DNA of 64,000 nt, taken from positions 3,968,001 through 4,032,000 of the forward strand of contig NZ_JACHDP010000001.1 in the NCBI RefSeq assembly GCF_014201145.1, in the 5' to 3' direction. Below, one piece after another: positions 35,777-44,903 of this stretch (position 1 is the stretch's first letter; the number at the start of each line of letters is the position of its first letter). The notes below the pieces were generated by a model, which did not search any database, was not told the DNA's origin, and saw only the letters and a list, made by a program, of their open reading frames with translations. The DNA is from Micromonospora parathelypteridis (lineage in GTDB: Bacteria > Actinomycetota > Actinomycetes > Mycobacteriales > Micromonosporaceae). Both the position numbers and the translations under genes were made by a program.

Positions 35777-37180
35777 GTGAGCCGGATCGTGATCATCGGT
35801 GGTGGGCCGGCCGGGTACGAGGCGGCGCTGGTCGCCGCCCAGCTGGACGCCGATGTCACCGTGGTGGAGGCCGACGGCGCGGGCGGAGCGTGCGTGCTCT
35901 CCGACTGCGTGCCGTCGAAGACCTTCATCGCCAGCTCGGGGGTGGTCACCGGCTACCGGGACACCGAGGAGTTCGGGGTGCACTCGGACGGCCTGGAGGC
36001 GGTCACCGTCGACGCGCAGGCGGTGCACGATCGGGTCAAGCGGCTGGCTCTGGCACAGTCCGCCGACATCCACGCCAAGCTGCTCAAGGCGGGGGTCACC
36101 TTCGTGGCCGGCACCGCCCGGCTCGGTGAGGACGCCCTCGGGCACACCCACCGGGTCGTCGTCACCCCCGCCGACGGCGGCGAGGAATACTCGATCGCCG
36201 CGTCCACCGTGCTGGTGGCCACCGGCTCGACCCCCCGCCAGTTGCCCACCGCCGTCCCGGACGGTGAGCGCATCCTGACCTGGCGCCAGGTGTACGACCT
36301 GCCGGAGCTGCCCGAGCACCTGATCGTGGTCGGCTCAGGTGTGACCGGCGCGGAGTTCGCCAGCGCGTACCTGGCGATGGGGGTCGAGGTCACCCTGGTC
36401 TCCAGTCGGGACCGGGTGATGCCGCACGAGGACGCCGATGCCGCGTCCGCCATCGAGCGGGTGTTCCGCAACCGGGGCATGGAGATCCTCAACAACTCCC
36501 GAGCCGACGCGGTCCGGCGTACTGCCGATGGCGTCGAGGTGGAGCTCTCCGACGGCCGCAAGGTCACCGGCTCGCACGCCCTGATCACGGTCGGTTCGAT
36601 CCCGAACACCGCCAACCTGGGCCTGACCGAGTACGGCGTGGAGTTGGGCCGGGGCGGCTACGTGACCGTCGACCGGGCCTCCCGGACCAACGTGCCCGGC
36701 ATCTACGCGGCCGGCGACTGCACCGGCGTGCTGCTGCTGGCCAGTGTCGCCGCCATGCAGGGTCGGATCGCCATGTGGCACGCCCTCGGCGAGGCGGTTC
36801 GCCCGCTGCGGTTGCGTACCGTCGCGGCGAACGTCTTCACCGACCCGGAGCTGGCCACCGTGGGCGTCTCGCAGGACGAGGTGGACTCGGGCAAGGTGCC
36901 GGCCCGGCAGGTGATGCTGCCGCTGTCCGGCAACGCGCGGGCAAAGATGGACGACCTCCCCGACGGCTTCGTGAAGCTGTTCTGCCGGCCCGCCAGCGGT
37001 CAGGTGATCGGCGGTGTGGTGGTCGCCCCGAAGGCCAGCGAGCTGATCCTGCCGATCACCATGGCCGTGGAGAACAACCTCACGGTCAACGAGCTGGCCC
37101 AGACCATCACCATCTACCCGAGCCTCTCCGGCTCGATCACCGAGGCAGCGCGCCAGCTGATGCTCCACGAGCTGGAGTGA
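35777..37180 (+). CDS. lpdA: NAD(P)H-quinone reductase of the LpdA type (flavoprotein disulfide reductase family)
   Basis: This 467-residue FAD enzyme has the Rossmann motif IGGGPAGYEAA at its start, a disulfide-region ACVLSDCVPSK, the NAD motif VGSGVTGAEFA and the FAD motif YAAGDCTGVLLLASVA. The C-terminal interface reads IYPSLSGSITEAARQ in place of the HPTLSE block of lipoamide dehydrogenases, so the catalytic His-Glu pair is missing. This matches mycobacterial LpdA, a quinone reductase, rather than a true lipoamide dehydrogenase. The GTG at 35777 opens directly on the FAD fold. The 3' end overlaps the convergent DUF998 gene by 44 bases. Confidence 0.88.
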   Translation: MSRIVIIGGGPAGYEAALVAAQLDADVTVVEADGAGGACVLSDCVPSKTFIASSGVVTGYRDTEEFGVHSDGLEAVTVDAQAVHDRVKRLALAQSADIHAKLLKAGVTFVAGTARLGEDALGHTHRVVVTPADGGEEYSIAASTVLVATGSTPRQLPTAVPDGERILTWRQVYDLPELPEHLIVVGSGVTGAEFASAYLAMGVEVTLVSSRDRVMPHEDADAASAIERVFRNRGMEILNNSRADAVRRTADGVEVELSDGRKVTGSHALITVGSIPNTANLGLTEYGVELGRGGYVTVDRASRTNVPGIYAAGDCTGVLLLASVAAMQGRIAMWHALGEAVRPLRLRTVAANVFTDPELATVGVSQDEVDSGKVPARQVMLPLSGNARAKMDDLPDGFVKLFCRPASGQVIGGVVVAPKASELILPITMAVENNLTVNELAQTITIYPSLSGSITEAARQLMLHELE

Positions 37181-37805
37181 GCCTCGCTCCTCGCCCGACC
37201 GCCGCCGAAGTCCGGGTCTGGATCACCGCCACCGTGGCCAGCACCGCTACCTCGGTGAGGATGAGGAGGCGTTCGGCCAGGCCGATGAGCACCCGGTCGC
37301 CGGGGTAGGCGGACCAGATCATCGCCGCCGCCAGGGCGAGGCTGAGCAGGACGAGGGTGCGTAGCGTCCGGGCTGCGGGGGCCAGATCCGGCCGGCGGGC
37401 GAGCAGCCAGCCGGCGACCGGGAGCGCCAGGAAGGCGACCACCGAGGCGTACCGGTGCACGTAGGCCGCCGTGGTCATGGCCGTGCCCGGCTCGTTCGTC
37501 GGCACCACCGCGGCCAGCAGCAGCCCGGCCGACCAGGTGCCGAGCAGCAACTCGGTCGTCCGACCGGACTGTGCTCGGGGTGGGCCGGTGCGGCGCAGGC
37601 CGTACAGCAGGGCCACGGTGGCGAGCGCGAGCACCACCATGGCGACATCGATGACGCCGCCCCGGTCGGAGACCGCGAAATCGCTGATGGTCAGCGCCCA
37701 CGGGCTGAGGTCGTCGTTGACTTCGAGGTGGCCGATCACGGTGAGCAGCGCCGCCAACGCGATGCCGCCGAGGGCGAACAGGCCGGTGCTCCGGGTTCCA
37801 GGCAT
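37137..37805 (-). CDS. DUF998 family membrane protein
   Basis: The 222-residue protein has six hydrophobic segments, beginning with LFALGGIALAALLTVIGH, with the family motif WALTISDFAVSDRGGVIDVA in the first loop. DUF998 proteins are polytopic membrane proteins of unknown activity, distantly compared with frog-type or PAP2-like folds, which I cannot support here. Its stop codon lies within the 3' end of the quinone reductase gene. The 149 bases upstream (37806-37954) show nothing distinct. Confidence 0.82.
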   Translation of the reverse strand: MPGTRSTGLFALGGIALAALLTVIGHLEVNDDLSPWALTISDFAVSDRGGVIDVAMVVLALATVALLYGLRRTGPPRAQSGRTTELLLGTWSAGLLLAAVVPTNEPGTAMTTAAYVHRYASVVAFLALPVAGWLLARRPDLAPAARTLRTLVLLSLALAAAMIWSAYPGDRVLIGLAERLLILTEVAVLATVAVIQTRTSAAVGRGARLTPARGASAGALPR

Positions 37806-37954
37806 GCCTCAGCCTGTCGCCGCGGGGACCCCAGCCGGATCCGGGACGGCCACCGAAATCGTTCCGGGGGACCACCCCTAGAGGCATCCGGAGAATCGGT
37901 GTGATTCCTCAGGTGCGGCGCGTGTCGGCCTCTCCGCAGACGGACTACGCCCGA

Positions 37955-38287
37955 TCAGGCAACGTTCAGTTGGATGTTCCCGATGCGGGCGACGACGTCG
38001 AGATGGCCCCCGAGCCCGGTGACGTAGGCACGGAGTGTTTCCAGGCTGGTGTGCTCGCCATTCTCGATCTGACTGATCCTCGCCTGGGTCAACCCTGCGG
38101 CCTCGGCCAGTTGGGTTTGGGTCATGCCCAGCTGCTTGCGGATCTCCGCCAACTGCGTGCCGCTGACCGCCGCCAGCATCTGCTCGCGCTGCTGAGCCCG
38201 TCGCGCAACCCGATCCGGATGATCCCAGGAGGGGTCGAGCTTTCGGGCCTTCGCCTTAACGTCCCGCCAGTCGGCTCCACCGGTCAT
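37955..38287 (-). CDS. XRE/HigA-type antitoxin
   Basis: The 110-residue protein has a C-terminal XRE helix-turn-helix (AEIRKQLGMTQTQLAEAAGL...ARISQIENG) and a helical N-terminal part likely to bind toxin. The ATG at 38287 overlaps the original toxin stop in ATGA, so it is translated from the toxin message. It probably represses the operon through the palindrome TATAAG-N5-CTTATA upstream of the toxin. Because the partner toxin is frameshifted, the antitoxin may now be dispensable or act only as a DNA-binding protein. Confidence 0.88.
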   Translation of the reverse strand: MTGGADWRDVKAKARKLDPSWDHPDRVARRAQQREQMLAAVSGTQLAEIRKQLGMTQTQLAEAAGLTQARISQIENGEHTSLETLRAYVTGLGGHLDVVARIGNIQLNVA

Positions 38288-38651
38288 CGTTGTGCGCCCT
38301 TCAGGCTGATGAGGTGCTCCTGAAACCGATCGTCCGCCAAGGCGACGGCCGTCTGGTACCAACTCTGCCACTGGCCAGACTTGTCGCCAGCAACTAGGAA
38401 GACCGCCTCTCGAAGTGGATCGAAGCGAAGATCATGCGGACCTCCGTAGAGCCAGCGGATCCAGGTCGCAGCTCCTTCATGTGGTGGAAGGAACTGCCTT
38501 TGAGACGGTCAACCAACGGACGCCCGAGCGCCGGCCCGTGCTCCATGAGGAGGTCGATGGCCTCACTGATGAGGTCGGCACTGGCGGGATCCGTCCTGCA
38601 GAGGCCGAGGAACCACTGCTCGACCTCAGGATGAAGTTTGACGTCCCACAT
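38284..38651 (-). pseudogene. RelE/HigB-type toxin gene broken by a one-base deletion
   Basis: Translation from the ATG at 38651 gives MWDVKLHPEVEQWFLGL, and later HMKELRPGSAGSTEVRMIFA, typical of Gp49/HigB-like RelE toxins. It then derails near 38425 and stops at 38394. In the other frame the expected C-terminus continues without a stop (FDPLREAVFLVAGDKSGQW, then WYQTAVALADDRF, ending LKGAQR) to a TGA at 38284 that overlaps the antitoxin ATG. Restoring one base between about 38424 and 38425 rebuilds the whole toxin. The change is either a true inactivating mutation or a sequencing error; programmed frameshifting is less likely as no slippery run is seen. Confidence 0.85.
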
Positions 38652-38659
38652 CTCGTCAA

Positions 38660-38676
38660 TATAAGTCCAGCTTATA
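38660..38676 (-). promoter_or_regulatory. Toxin-antitoxin operator palindrome
   Basis: TATAAG-N5-CTTATA is a perfect AT-rich inverted repeat nine bases upstream of the toxin start. Such repeats are the usual binding site for HigA/RelB-type antitoxins. Its AT content stands out sharply from the surrounding DNA. Confidence 0.6.
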
Positions 38677-38696
38677 CCCGCAGGGTGGGCCGACAC

Positions 38697-39329
38697 TCAG
38701 TCAATGGGGATGTCTGCTGCTGCGGCGGCTCGGGCTTGGCGGGCGCTGACCAGCGTCATCGCCCAGCCCGCCGCGGCGAAGCCGGCCGCGGCGGCGGTGG
38801 CGATGATGGCCAGCCGCCATGCCGACTCGGTCAGCGCGGTGCCGCCCAGGTGCCCGACGAGCGCGCCGTAGGTGGCCCAGCCCAGCGCGGCGACGGCCTC
38901 GTAGACCACGAACAGTCGGTACGGGTAGCGGCTGCGGCCGGCCGAGAAGCAGGCCGCCATCCGGCCGCCGGGCACGAACCGACAGAGCAGGATGACCAGC
39001 GGCCCGGGCTTTCGCAGCCCCTGGGTGACCCGATTGGCGACCCGACGAGCCCGGCTCAGTTCGGCGGCGTGCCGGGGCGACCGCCGGTCCGGTGCGACCC
39101 GTCCGAGCAGGTAGCAGGCCAGGTCGCCAGCGAACACACCGAGCGCGCCGACGGCGATGGTGACCGGCAGGTTGAGCCCGCCGTAGACGGTGAGCGCACC
39201 ACTGGTGATCATGACGATCTGGGTGGGGATCACCGGGACGAAGGCGTCCGCGATCAGCAGGGCGAGCAGCAACAGGTATGCCCACGTCGGCGATGCGACG
39301 TCAGTCAGTAGTTCGGGCACGCCTGCCAC
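38697..39329 (-). CDS. DedA family (VTT domain) membrane protein
   Basis: The 210-residue polytopic protein has the DedA/VTT pattern. A re-entrant hydrophobic region contains LLIADAFVPVIPTQIVMITSGAL. A GDLACYLLGR helix follows, and then the core RFVPGGRMAACFSAGRSRYPYRLF motif with the conserved Arg and Gly-Gly. DedA proteins move lipid carriers such as undecaprenyl phosphate or phospholipids across the membrane and support envelope integrity. It ends one base after the toxin region upstream sequences begin, without sharing a promoter with them. Confidence 0.88.
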   Translation of the reverse strand: MAGVPELLTDVASPTWAYLLLLALLIADAFVPVIPTQIVMITSGALTVYGGLNLPVTIAVGALGVFAGDLACYLLGRVAPDRRSPRHAAELSRARRVANRVTQGLRKPGPLVILLCRFVPGGRMAACFSAGRSRYPYRLFVVYEAVAALGWATYGALVGHLGGTALTESAWRLAIIATAAAAGFAAAGWAMTLVSARQARAAAAADIPID

Positions 39330-39584
39330 CTCGCCGGATGCGGCCGATTGGGTGTCTTGAGCCTGACTGCGTGTCCGGCGTCACCGTGGACGGCCCCGGC
39401 CCGTCGTGACGGTCGACACGACCCGGCCAACCAGGTACAACGAGGCGAACCAATCTCGGGTGACGGCTTGCGGTGGCCGTCCCACCCGTCCCGCACCGGT
39501 CGGCAAATCGGCGTACGTCGGCGTACCGTTGTTGGCGCGGCCCACGCCCGTCGGGTCCCCCGTTCCTGACGATTCGGGCCGCCT

Positions 39585-39615
39585 GGGCCGCCGGCGGGTC
39601 CCGCGCCGGCGGCCC
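39585..39615. terminator. Strong GC hairpin upstream of the Thr leader
   Basis: A perfect 12-base stem (GGGCCGCCGGCG and complement) with a seven-base loop lies in the 350-base stretch between the divergent dedA start and the leader peptide. It may insulate the two promoters. No gene is visible in 39330-39678. Confidence 0.45.
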
Positions 39616-39666
39616 GCCCCCTCCTTCGCCGCCGCAAATCCGGGTGCGTCCCCGATTGTCGGTGGG

Positions 39667-39735
39667 TACGGTCGCCGTATGCGCAGAGCGGTAGTGGTGA
39701 CGACGACGCCGGGTATCCCCGGCGCGCCGCTCTGA
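39667..39735 (+). CDS. Threonine-rich leader peptide with its -10 box
   Basis: A TACGGT box (39667-39672) is six bases before an ATG at 39679, giving a leaderless 18-codon frame. It encodes MRRAVVVTTTPGIPGAPL and ends with TGA at 39733-39735. Three consecutive ACG threonine codons (39700-39708) are followed at once by the first arm of an RNA hairpin. This is the structure of an attenuation leader peptide whose stalling would report threonyl-tRNA supply. The gene downstream is a threonyl-tRNA synthetase homologue, which fits exactly. The coding span itself is 39679-39735. Confidence 0.72.
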   Translation, partial: YGRRMRRAVVVTTTPGIPGAPL

Positions 39736-39782
39736 CGTAACCACCGTCGACCAGGCCCCGGGGCGATCCGCCCCCGAGGGCC
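39707..39782 (+). promoter_or_regulatory. Attenuator with mutually exclusive hairpins
   Basis: Segment 1 CGCCGGG (39707-39713) pairs with segment 2 (CCCGGCG, 39718-39724). Segment 2's CCCCGG (39717-39722) can pair instead with segment 3 CCGGGG (39758-39763). Segment 3 GGGGCG (39760-39765) otherwise pairs with segment 4 CGCCCC (39769-39774), extended by GGCCC/GGGCC (39754-39758, 39778-39782), as a terminator. A ribosome stalled at the Thr codons would cover segment 1 and favour the 2:3 antiterminator. Confidence 0.7.
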
Positions 39783-39838
39783 GCGTGCCGTTCGGAGCCC
39801 AGGTCGCCTCCGGGTCGTACCCGATCCAGGAGCCCGAC

Positions 39839-41056
39839 ATGATCGACCACCGTAGGCTCGGCCGCGAGCTGGACCTCTTCGTCTCCGATCCGCTCGCCGG
39901 CGCCGGCCTGCCGATCTGGCTGCCGGCCGGCGCCGCCGCCCGGCACGCTGTCGAGGAGTACGTCCGGGAGTTGGAGCGCCGCTCCGGCCACCAGCACGTC
40001 TACTCGCCGCCGCTGGGCAAGCGCGAACTCTTCGAACTCTCCGGGCACCTCGGCTACTTCGCCGACGACATGTTCCCGCCGATGCGGCTGAGCGCGGACG
40101 ACGAGTTCGTGCTCCGTCCCGCCCTCTGCCCGCACCACGCGCTGGTCTTCCGCGCCCGGGGCCGCTCCTATCGCGAGCTGCCGTTGCGGGTCGCGGAGCT
40201 GGGTGGGATGTACCGCTCCGAGCGCTCCGGGGTGCTCGGTGGGCTGTCCCGGGTACGCGCCATCTCGCTCAACGACGCGCACACCTTCTGTGCCCCCGAG
40301 CAGGTGGGTGAGGAGGTCGCCGAGATCCTCCGGCTGATCCGCGCCGCGCACGCCGCGCTCGGCGTCCGCCCGGCCGGCTTCCGGCTGTCGCTGCGCGGGC
40401 CGGGCGAGAAGTACGTCGGCGACGACGCGCAGTGGGCCCGCGCCGAGGATCTGCTCCGGGGCGCGCTGGCCGGGGTGGACTACGTCGAGGCTCCGGGGGA
40501 GGCCGCCTTCTACGGCCCGAAGATCGACATTCAAATCGTCGACGCCGCCGGCCGGGAGTCGACCCTCTCCACCATCCAGTTGGACTTCGACAAGCCGGAG
40601 CGGTTCGACCTGTCGTACACCGACTCGGACGGTAGCCGGCGTCGACCGGTCATGGTGCACCGCAGCCTCGTCGGCAGCATGGAGCGGCTGTTCGCGTACC
40701 TGATCGAGGTGCACGAGGGCGCCTTCCCGGCCTGGTACGCGCCGGTCCAACTGGTGCTGCTGCCGGTGGACGACGGCCAGGCCGACGCGGCGGCCGACCT
40801 GGCCCGGCGGGCCGTCGACGCCGGCCTGCGGGTCGAGGTCGACGTCGCCGGCTCGCTGGGCGCCCGGATCCGGGACGCGGCCCGTCGCCGCGTCCCGTAC
40901 CTGGGGGTGTTGGGTCCTCGGGAGGCGGCCGACGGGCGCCTCGCGCTGCGCCTGCGCGGCGGCCGTGCCCTGGAACCGATGCCGGCGGACGTCGCGCTCG
41001 CCTTGATCAGCGGGCAGGTCGCCGCCCGAGCGGCCGATCTGCTCCCACCTGACTGA
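39839..41056 (+). CDS. Threonyl-tRNA synthetase homologue lacking TGS and editing domains
   Basis: The 405-residue protein consists only of the class II catalytic core and the anticodon-binding domain of ThrRS. The usual N-terminal TGS and editing domains (about 240 residues) are absent. The core is intact: motif 2 region YRSERSGVLGGLSRVR, and zinc ligands at Cys97, His148 and His274. Their spacing (51 and 126) is identical to E. coli ThrRS Cys334, His385 and His511. The anticodon domain starts near YAPVQLVLLPV. It is therefore probably an active enzyme without proofreading, perhaps a second ThrRS for stress or antibiotic resistance. AGGAG precedes the ATG at 39839. The Thr leader and attenuator upstream point to control by threonyl-tRNA level. 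Confidence 0.88.
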   Translation: MIDHRRLGRELDLFVSDPLAGAGLPIWLPAGAAARHAVEEYVRELERRSGHQHVYSPPLGKRELFELSGHLGYFADDMFPPMRLSADDEFVLRPALCPHHALVFRARGRSYRELPLRVAELGGMYRSERSGVLGGLSRVRAISLNDAHTFCAPEQVGEEVAEILRLIRAAHAALGVRPAGFRLSLRGPGEKYVGDDAQWARAEDLLRGALAGVDYVEAPGEAAFYGPKIDIQIVDAAGRESTLSTIQLDFDKPERFDLSYTDSDGSRRRPVMVHRSLVGSMERLFAYLIEVHEGAFPAWYAPVQLVLLPVDDGQADAAADLARRAVDAGLRVEVDVAGSLGARIRDAARRRVPYLGVLGPREAADGRLALRLRGGRALEPMPADVALALISGQVAARAADLLPPD

Positions 41057-41072
41057 CCCACCCGCCGATCCG

Positions 41073-41116
41073 GGGCGGGTCGCCGTCGATCGCGTCGCGC
41101 GCACGTCGACCCGCCC
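41073..41116. terminator. Bidirectional hairpin after ThrRS and ABC exporter genes
   Basis: Ten-base arms GGGCGGGTCG (41073-41082) and CGACCCGCCC (41107-41116) lie between the two convergent stop codons. A smaller ACCCGCC/GGCGGGT hairpin overlaps the first arm. Confidence 0.5.
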
Positions 41117-43173
41117 TAGACCGCCGCCGGTTGGCCGACCGGCTCCTCGTCGACGACCGCACCGGTGAACTGGGAGCGGTAGAGCCGGTGGTAGGCGCCG
41201 TGGGTGGCGAGCAACTGCTCGTGGGTGCCCTGCTCGACGATCCGGCCGTTCTCCATCATCAGGATCAGGTCGGCGTCGCGGATGGTGGAGAGCCGGTGCG
41301 CGATGACGAAGCTGGTCCGGTCCGAGCGCAGCGCGGCCATCGCCCGTTGGAGCAGCACCTCGGTGCGGGTGTCCACCGAGCTGGTCGCCTCGTCGAGGAT
41401 CAGCAGCGAAGGCTCGGCGAGGAATGCCCGGGCGATGGTGATGAGCTGCTTCTCGCCGGCGCTGACGTTGCTGCCCTCCTCGTCGATGACCGTGTCGTAG
41501 CCGTCGGGCAGGCTGCGCACGAACCGGTCCACGAAGGTGGCCTGAGCCGCGGCGAGGATTTCCTCCTCGGTCGCGTCCGGCCGTCCGTAGGCGATGTTGT
41601 CCCGGATAGTGCCGCCGAAGAGCCAGGTGTCTTGGAGCACCATGCCGACCCGGCCGCGCAGGTCGTCGCGGCGCATCGTCGTGATGTCCACCCCGTCGAG
41701 CGTGATCCGGCCGGCGTCCAGCTCGTAGAACCGCATGACCAGGTTGACCAGCGTGGTCTTGCCGGCGCCGGTCGGGCCGACGATGGCCACCGTGTGACCC
41801 GGCTCGGCGACCAGTGACAGGTCGTCGATCAGCGGCTTGTCCTGCTCGTAGCGGAACGAGACGTGTTCGAACTCGACCCGACCGTGCGGGTCGGTGACCC
41901 GGGCCGGCTCCACCGGGTCGGGGGTCTGCTCGTCGGCGTCGAGCACCGCGAAGACCCGCTCGGCCGAGGCCACCCCGGACTGCAGGAGGTTGGCCATCGA
42001 GGCGAGTTGGGTGAGCGGCTGGGTGAACTGTCGGGAGTACTGGATGAACGCCTGCACGTCGCCGAGGCTCATCGTGCCGGAGGCGACCCGCAGCCCGCCG
42101 ACCACGGCGATCGCCACGTAGCTCAGGTTTCCGATGAACATCATCGACGGCATGATGATCCCGGAGATGAACTGGGCCCCGAAGCTGGCCCGGAACAGCT
42201 CGTCGTTCTTCGCGGCGAACGCGGCCTCCACCTCGCGCTGCCGGCCGAAGACCTTGACCAGCTCATGACCGGTGTACGCCTCCTCGATCTGGCCGTTCAG
42301 CTCGCCGGTGTGCTTCCACTGCGCGATGAACTGCTTCTGCGAGCGCTTGGCGATGCGCTGGGTGACCAGCACCGACAGCGGCACCGCGATCAGGGCGACC
42401 AGAGCCAGCAGCGGAGAGATCCAGAACATCACGGCCAGCACGCCGACGACGGTCAACAGCGAGGTGAGCAACTGGCTGAGGGTCTGCTGGAGGCTGGTGG
42501 CGATGTTGTCGATGTCGTTGGTGACCCGGCTGAGCAGCTCACCGCGGGGCTGCCGGTCGAAGTAGGGCAGTGGCAGCCGGTTGAGCTTCTCCTCCACCTC
42601 GCCGCGCAGCCGTTGCACGGCGCGCTGGACCACCCCGTTGAGCAGCCAGCCCTGCCACCAGGACAGCAGGCTGGCCGCCAGGTAGAGCCCGAGCGCCAGT
42701 AGCAGCACCCGGCTCAGGGCGTTGAAGTCGATGCCCACCCCGGGCACCACGTCCATCCGGGCCAGCATGTCGGCGAAGCTGTTGTTGCCGCTGGCCCGGG
42801 CCGCTGAGACGGCCTGCTCGGCGGTGGTGCCGGCGGGCAGTTGCCGGCCGATCACCCCGGTGAAGATCAGGTCCGTGGCATGGCCGAGGATCTTCGGCCC
42901 GGCCACGCTGAACCCGACGCTGACCACGGCCAGGGTGATGATCGCGCCCAGGTGCAGCCGGTACGGGCGCAGCCGGCCGAGCAACCGCCGGGCGGACGGC
43001 CCGAAGTTCATCGACCGTTCGGCGGGCATCCCGGCGCCCGCCCAGGGCGGCCCGCCGCCCTGGCGGCCCGGAGGCAGCCGCCTCGGCGTCGGCGCGTCGC
43101 CACCGGGCTGCGCGTCGCCTCCCGGCTTCTGACTGGGTACGGCCGCGGTGCGCGGCTCGTCGCGCTCACTCAT
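41116..43173 (-). CDS. ABC exporter half-transporter, catalytic partner
   Basis: The 685-residue protein has a Pro/Gly-rich N-terminal tail of about 65 residues, six membrane helices (about 75-380) and an ATPase domain. Walker A is GPTGAGKTT, the signature is [17 protein letters not shown] and Walker B is [12 protein letters not shown] with the catalytic Glu present. Its partner gene directly upstream has Asp at that position. The pair should form a heterodimeric type IV exporter like TM287/288, with one consensus and one degenerate site. The start overlaps the partner's stop by four bases. Substrates may be drugs or lipids. Confidence 0.9.
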   Translation of the reverse strand: MSERDEPRTAAVPSQKPGGDAQPGGDAPTPRRLPPGRQGGGPPWAGAGMPAERSMNFGPSARRLLGRLRPYRLHLGAIITLAVVSVGFSVAGPKILGHATDLIFTGVIGRQLPAGTTAEQAVSAARASGNNSFADMLARMDVVPGVGIDFNALSRVLLLALGLYLAASLLSWWQGWLLNGVVQRAVQRLRGEVEEKLNRLPLPYFDRQPRGELLSRVTNDIDNIATSLQQTLSQLLTSLLTVVGVLAVMFWISPLLALVALIAVPLSVLVTQRIAKRSQKQFIAQWKHTGELNGQIEEAYTGHELVKVFGRQREVEAAFAAKNDELFRASFGAQFISGIIMPSMMFIGNLSYVAIAVVGGLRVASGTMSLGDVQAFIQYSRQFTQPLTQLASMANLLQSGVASAERVFAVLDADEQTPDPVEPARVTDPHGRVEFEHVSFRYEQDKPLIDDLSLVAEPGHTVAIVGPTGAGKTTLVNLVMRFYELDAGRITLDGVDITTMRRDDLRGRVGMVLQDTWLFGGTIRDNIAYGRPDATEEEILAAAQATFVDRFVRSLPDGYDTVIDEEGSNVSAGEKQLITIARAFLAEPSLLILDEATSSVDTRTEVLLQRAMAALRSDRTSFVIAHRLSTIRDADLILMMENGRIVEQGTHEQLLATHGAYHRLYRSQFTGAVVDEEPVGQPAAV

Positions 43174-44903
43174 GCCGCCACCTCCGCCGTCTGCTGTGAA
43201 GCCACGATCTCGGCGTACGTCGGGCAGGTTTCCAACAATTCCGCGTGTCGTCCCACTCCGACGACCCCTCCGTCCTCAAGAACGATGATCTGGTCGGCGT
43301 CGATGATCGTGGAGACCCGCTGGGCCACGATCACCACCGCGGACTGCGCGGTGACCGGCCGCAAGGCGGCTCTGAGTCGCGCATCGGTGCCAAGGTCGAG
43401 CGCGGAGAACGAGTCGTCGAAGAGGTAGATCTCCGGCTGCCGGACCAGGGCCCGGGCGATGGCCAGGCGCTGTCGTTGCCCACCGGAGACGGTGGTGCCG
43501 CCCTGCGCGATCGGCGCGTCCAGCCCGCCGGGCATCTGGGCCACGAAGTCCCGGGCCTGGGCGATCTCCAATGCCGCCCACAGCTCCTCGTCGGTGGCGT
43601 CCGGATTGCCGTAGCGCAGGTTGCTGGCAACCGTCCCGGTGAACAGGTACGGCCGCTGCGGCACCAGGCCGATCCGCCGCCACAACTCGTCCGGCGCCAA
43701 CTCCCGCACGTCCACCCCGTCGACCAGCACCGCGCCGGCGGTGACGTCGACCAGGCGGGGGATCAGCGACAGCAGGGTCGTCTTGCCAGCGCCGGTGCTG
43801 CCGATGATCGCTGTGGTGGTGCCCGGGGTGGCTCGGAAGGAGATGTCCCGCAGCACCGGCTCGACCGCGCCCGGGTATTGGAAACGCACCCCGCGCAACT
43901 CCAGCTCGGCCTGGGTGGTCAGCTCGCTGACCGGCTCGGCGGCGGGAACCACCGAGGAGTCGGTGTCCAGCACCTCGACGATCCGCTCGGCGCAGACCGC
44001 GGCCCGGGGCACCATCATCAACATGAAGGTGGCCATCATCACCGCCATCAGGATCTGCATCAGGTACTGCAGGAAGGCGGTGAGCGCGCCGATCTGGATC
44101 GCGTTGGCATCCACCCGCTGCGCGCCGAACCAGAGCACCGCCACGCTGGAGACGTTCAGCACCAGCATGACCACCGGGAAGATCAGCGCCAGCAGGCGGC
44201 CGGTACGCAGACCGGTGGCTGCCAGGTCGGCGTTGGCGACGGCGAAACGATCCGTCTCGTACGGCTCGCGGACGAAGGCGCGGACCACCCGGATGCCGGT
44301 GATCTGCTCACGCAGCACCCGGTTGACCGTGTCGATCCGGGTCTGCATCAGCCGGAAGCCCGGCACCATCCGACGGATGATCGCGCCGAGCGCGACGGCC
44401 AGCACCGGCACGCTGACCAGCATCAACCAGGAGAGCCCGACATCCTCGCGGAGCGCCATCACCACGCCACCCACGCTCATGATCGGCGCGGCGACCATCA
44501 TGGTGCAGCTCATCAGGACGAGCATCTGCACCTGTTGCACGTCGTTGGTGTTGCGGGTGATCAGCGACGGTGCGCCGAACCGGGCCACCTCGCGGGCGGA
44601 GAAGCGGTTGACGTGCCCGAACAACTCGGCCCGGACATCCCGGCCGAAGCCCATCGCGATCCGAGCGCCCAGGTAGACCGCGGCGATCGAACAGACGATC
44701 TGGATCAGGCTGACCAGCAGCATCCACCCGCCGGTGTGCACGATGTAGTCGGTGTCGCCCCGCGCAACGCCCTTGTCGATGATGTCGGCGTTGAGGCTGG
44801 GCAGGTAGAGCGATGCCATGGTGCCCACGAACTGGAGCAGCACGACGGCCAGCAACGGTCGTTGGTAGGAGCGCAGTTGGTTGCGCAGCAGTCGGATCAG
44901 CAC
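43170..44903 (-). CDS. ABC exporter half-transporter, degenerate-site partner
   Basis: The 577-residue partner begins [20 protein letters not shown] and has six membrane helices followed by an ATPase domain. Walker A is GSTGAGKTT, the signature is [15 protein letters not shown] and the Walker B end reads [12 protein letters not shown]. There Asp replaces the catalytic Glu, a known feature of one subunit in heterodimeric exporters. I chose the GTG at 44903, which has AGGA upstream and overlaps the end of the marR gene by seven bases. The long open frame above it is not coding. The order marR, then this gene, then the catalytic partner forms one operon. Confidence 0.9.
   Translation of the reverse strand: MLIRLLRNQLRSYQRPLLAVVLLQFVGTMASLYLPSLNADIIDKGVARGDTDYIVHTGGWMLLVSLIQIVCSIAAVYLGARIAMGFGRDVRAELFGHVNRFSAREVARFGAPSLITRNTNDVQQVQMLVLMSCTMMVAAPIMSVGGVVMALREDVGLSWLMLVSVPVLAVALGAIIRRMVPGFRLMQTRIDTVNRVLREQITGIRVVRAFVREPYETDRFAVANADLAATGLRTGRLLALIFPVVMLVLNVSSVAVLWFGAQRVDANAIQIGALTAFLQYLMQILMAVMMATFMLMMVPRAAVCAERIVEVLDTDSSVVPAAEPVSELTTQAELELRGVRFQYPGAVEPVLRDISFRATPGTTTAIIGSTGAGKTTLLSLIPRLVDVTAGAVLVDGVDVRELAPDELWRRIGLVPQRPYLFTGTVASNLRYGNPDATDEELWAALEIAQARDFVAQMPGGLDAPIAQGGTTVSGGQRQRLAIARALVRQPEIYLFDDSFSALDLGTDARLRAALRPVTAQSAVVIVAQRVSTIIDADQIIVLEDGGVVGVGRHAELLETCPTYAEIVASQQTAEVAA

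Noticed and set aside
35777..37180. Dihydrolipoamide dehydrogenase of a pyruvate dehydrogenase complex
   Set aside because: The C-terminal His-Glu catalytic pair is replaced by YPSLSGS, and no E1 or E2 genes are nearby, so the LpdA quinone reductase call is better.
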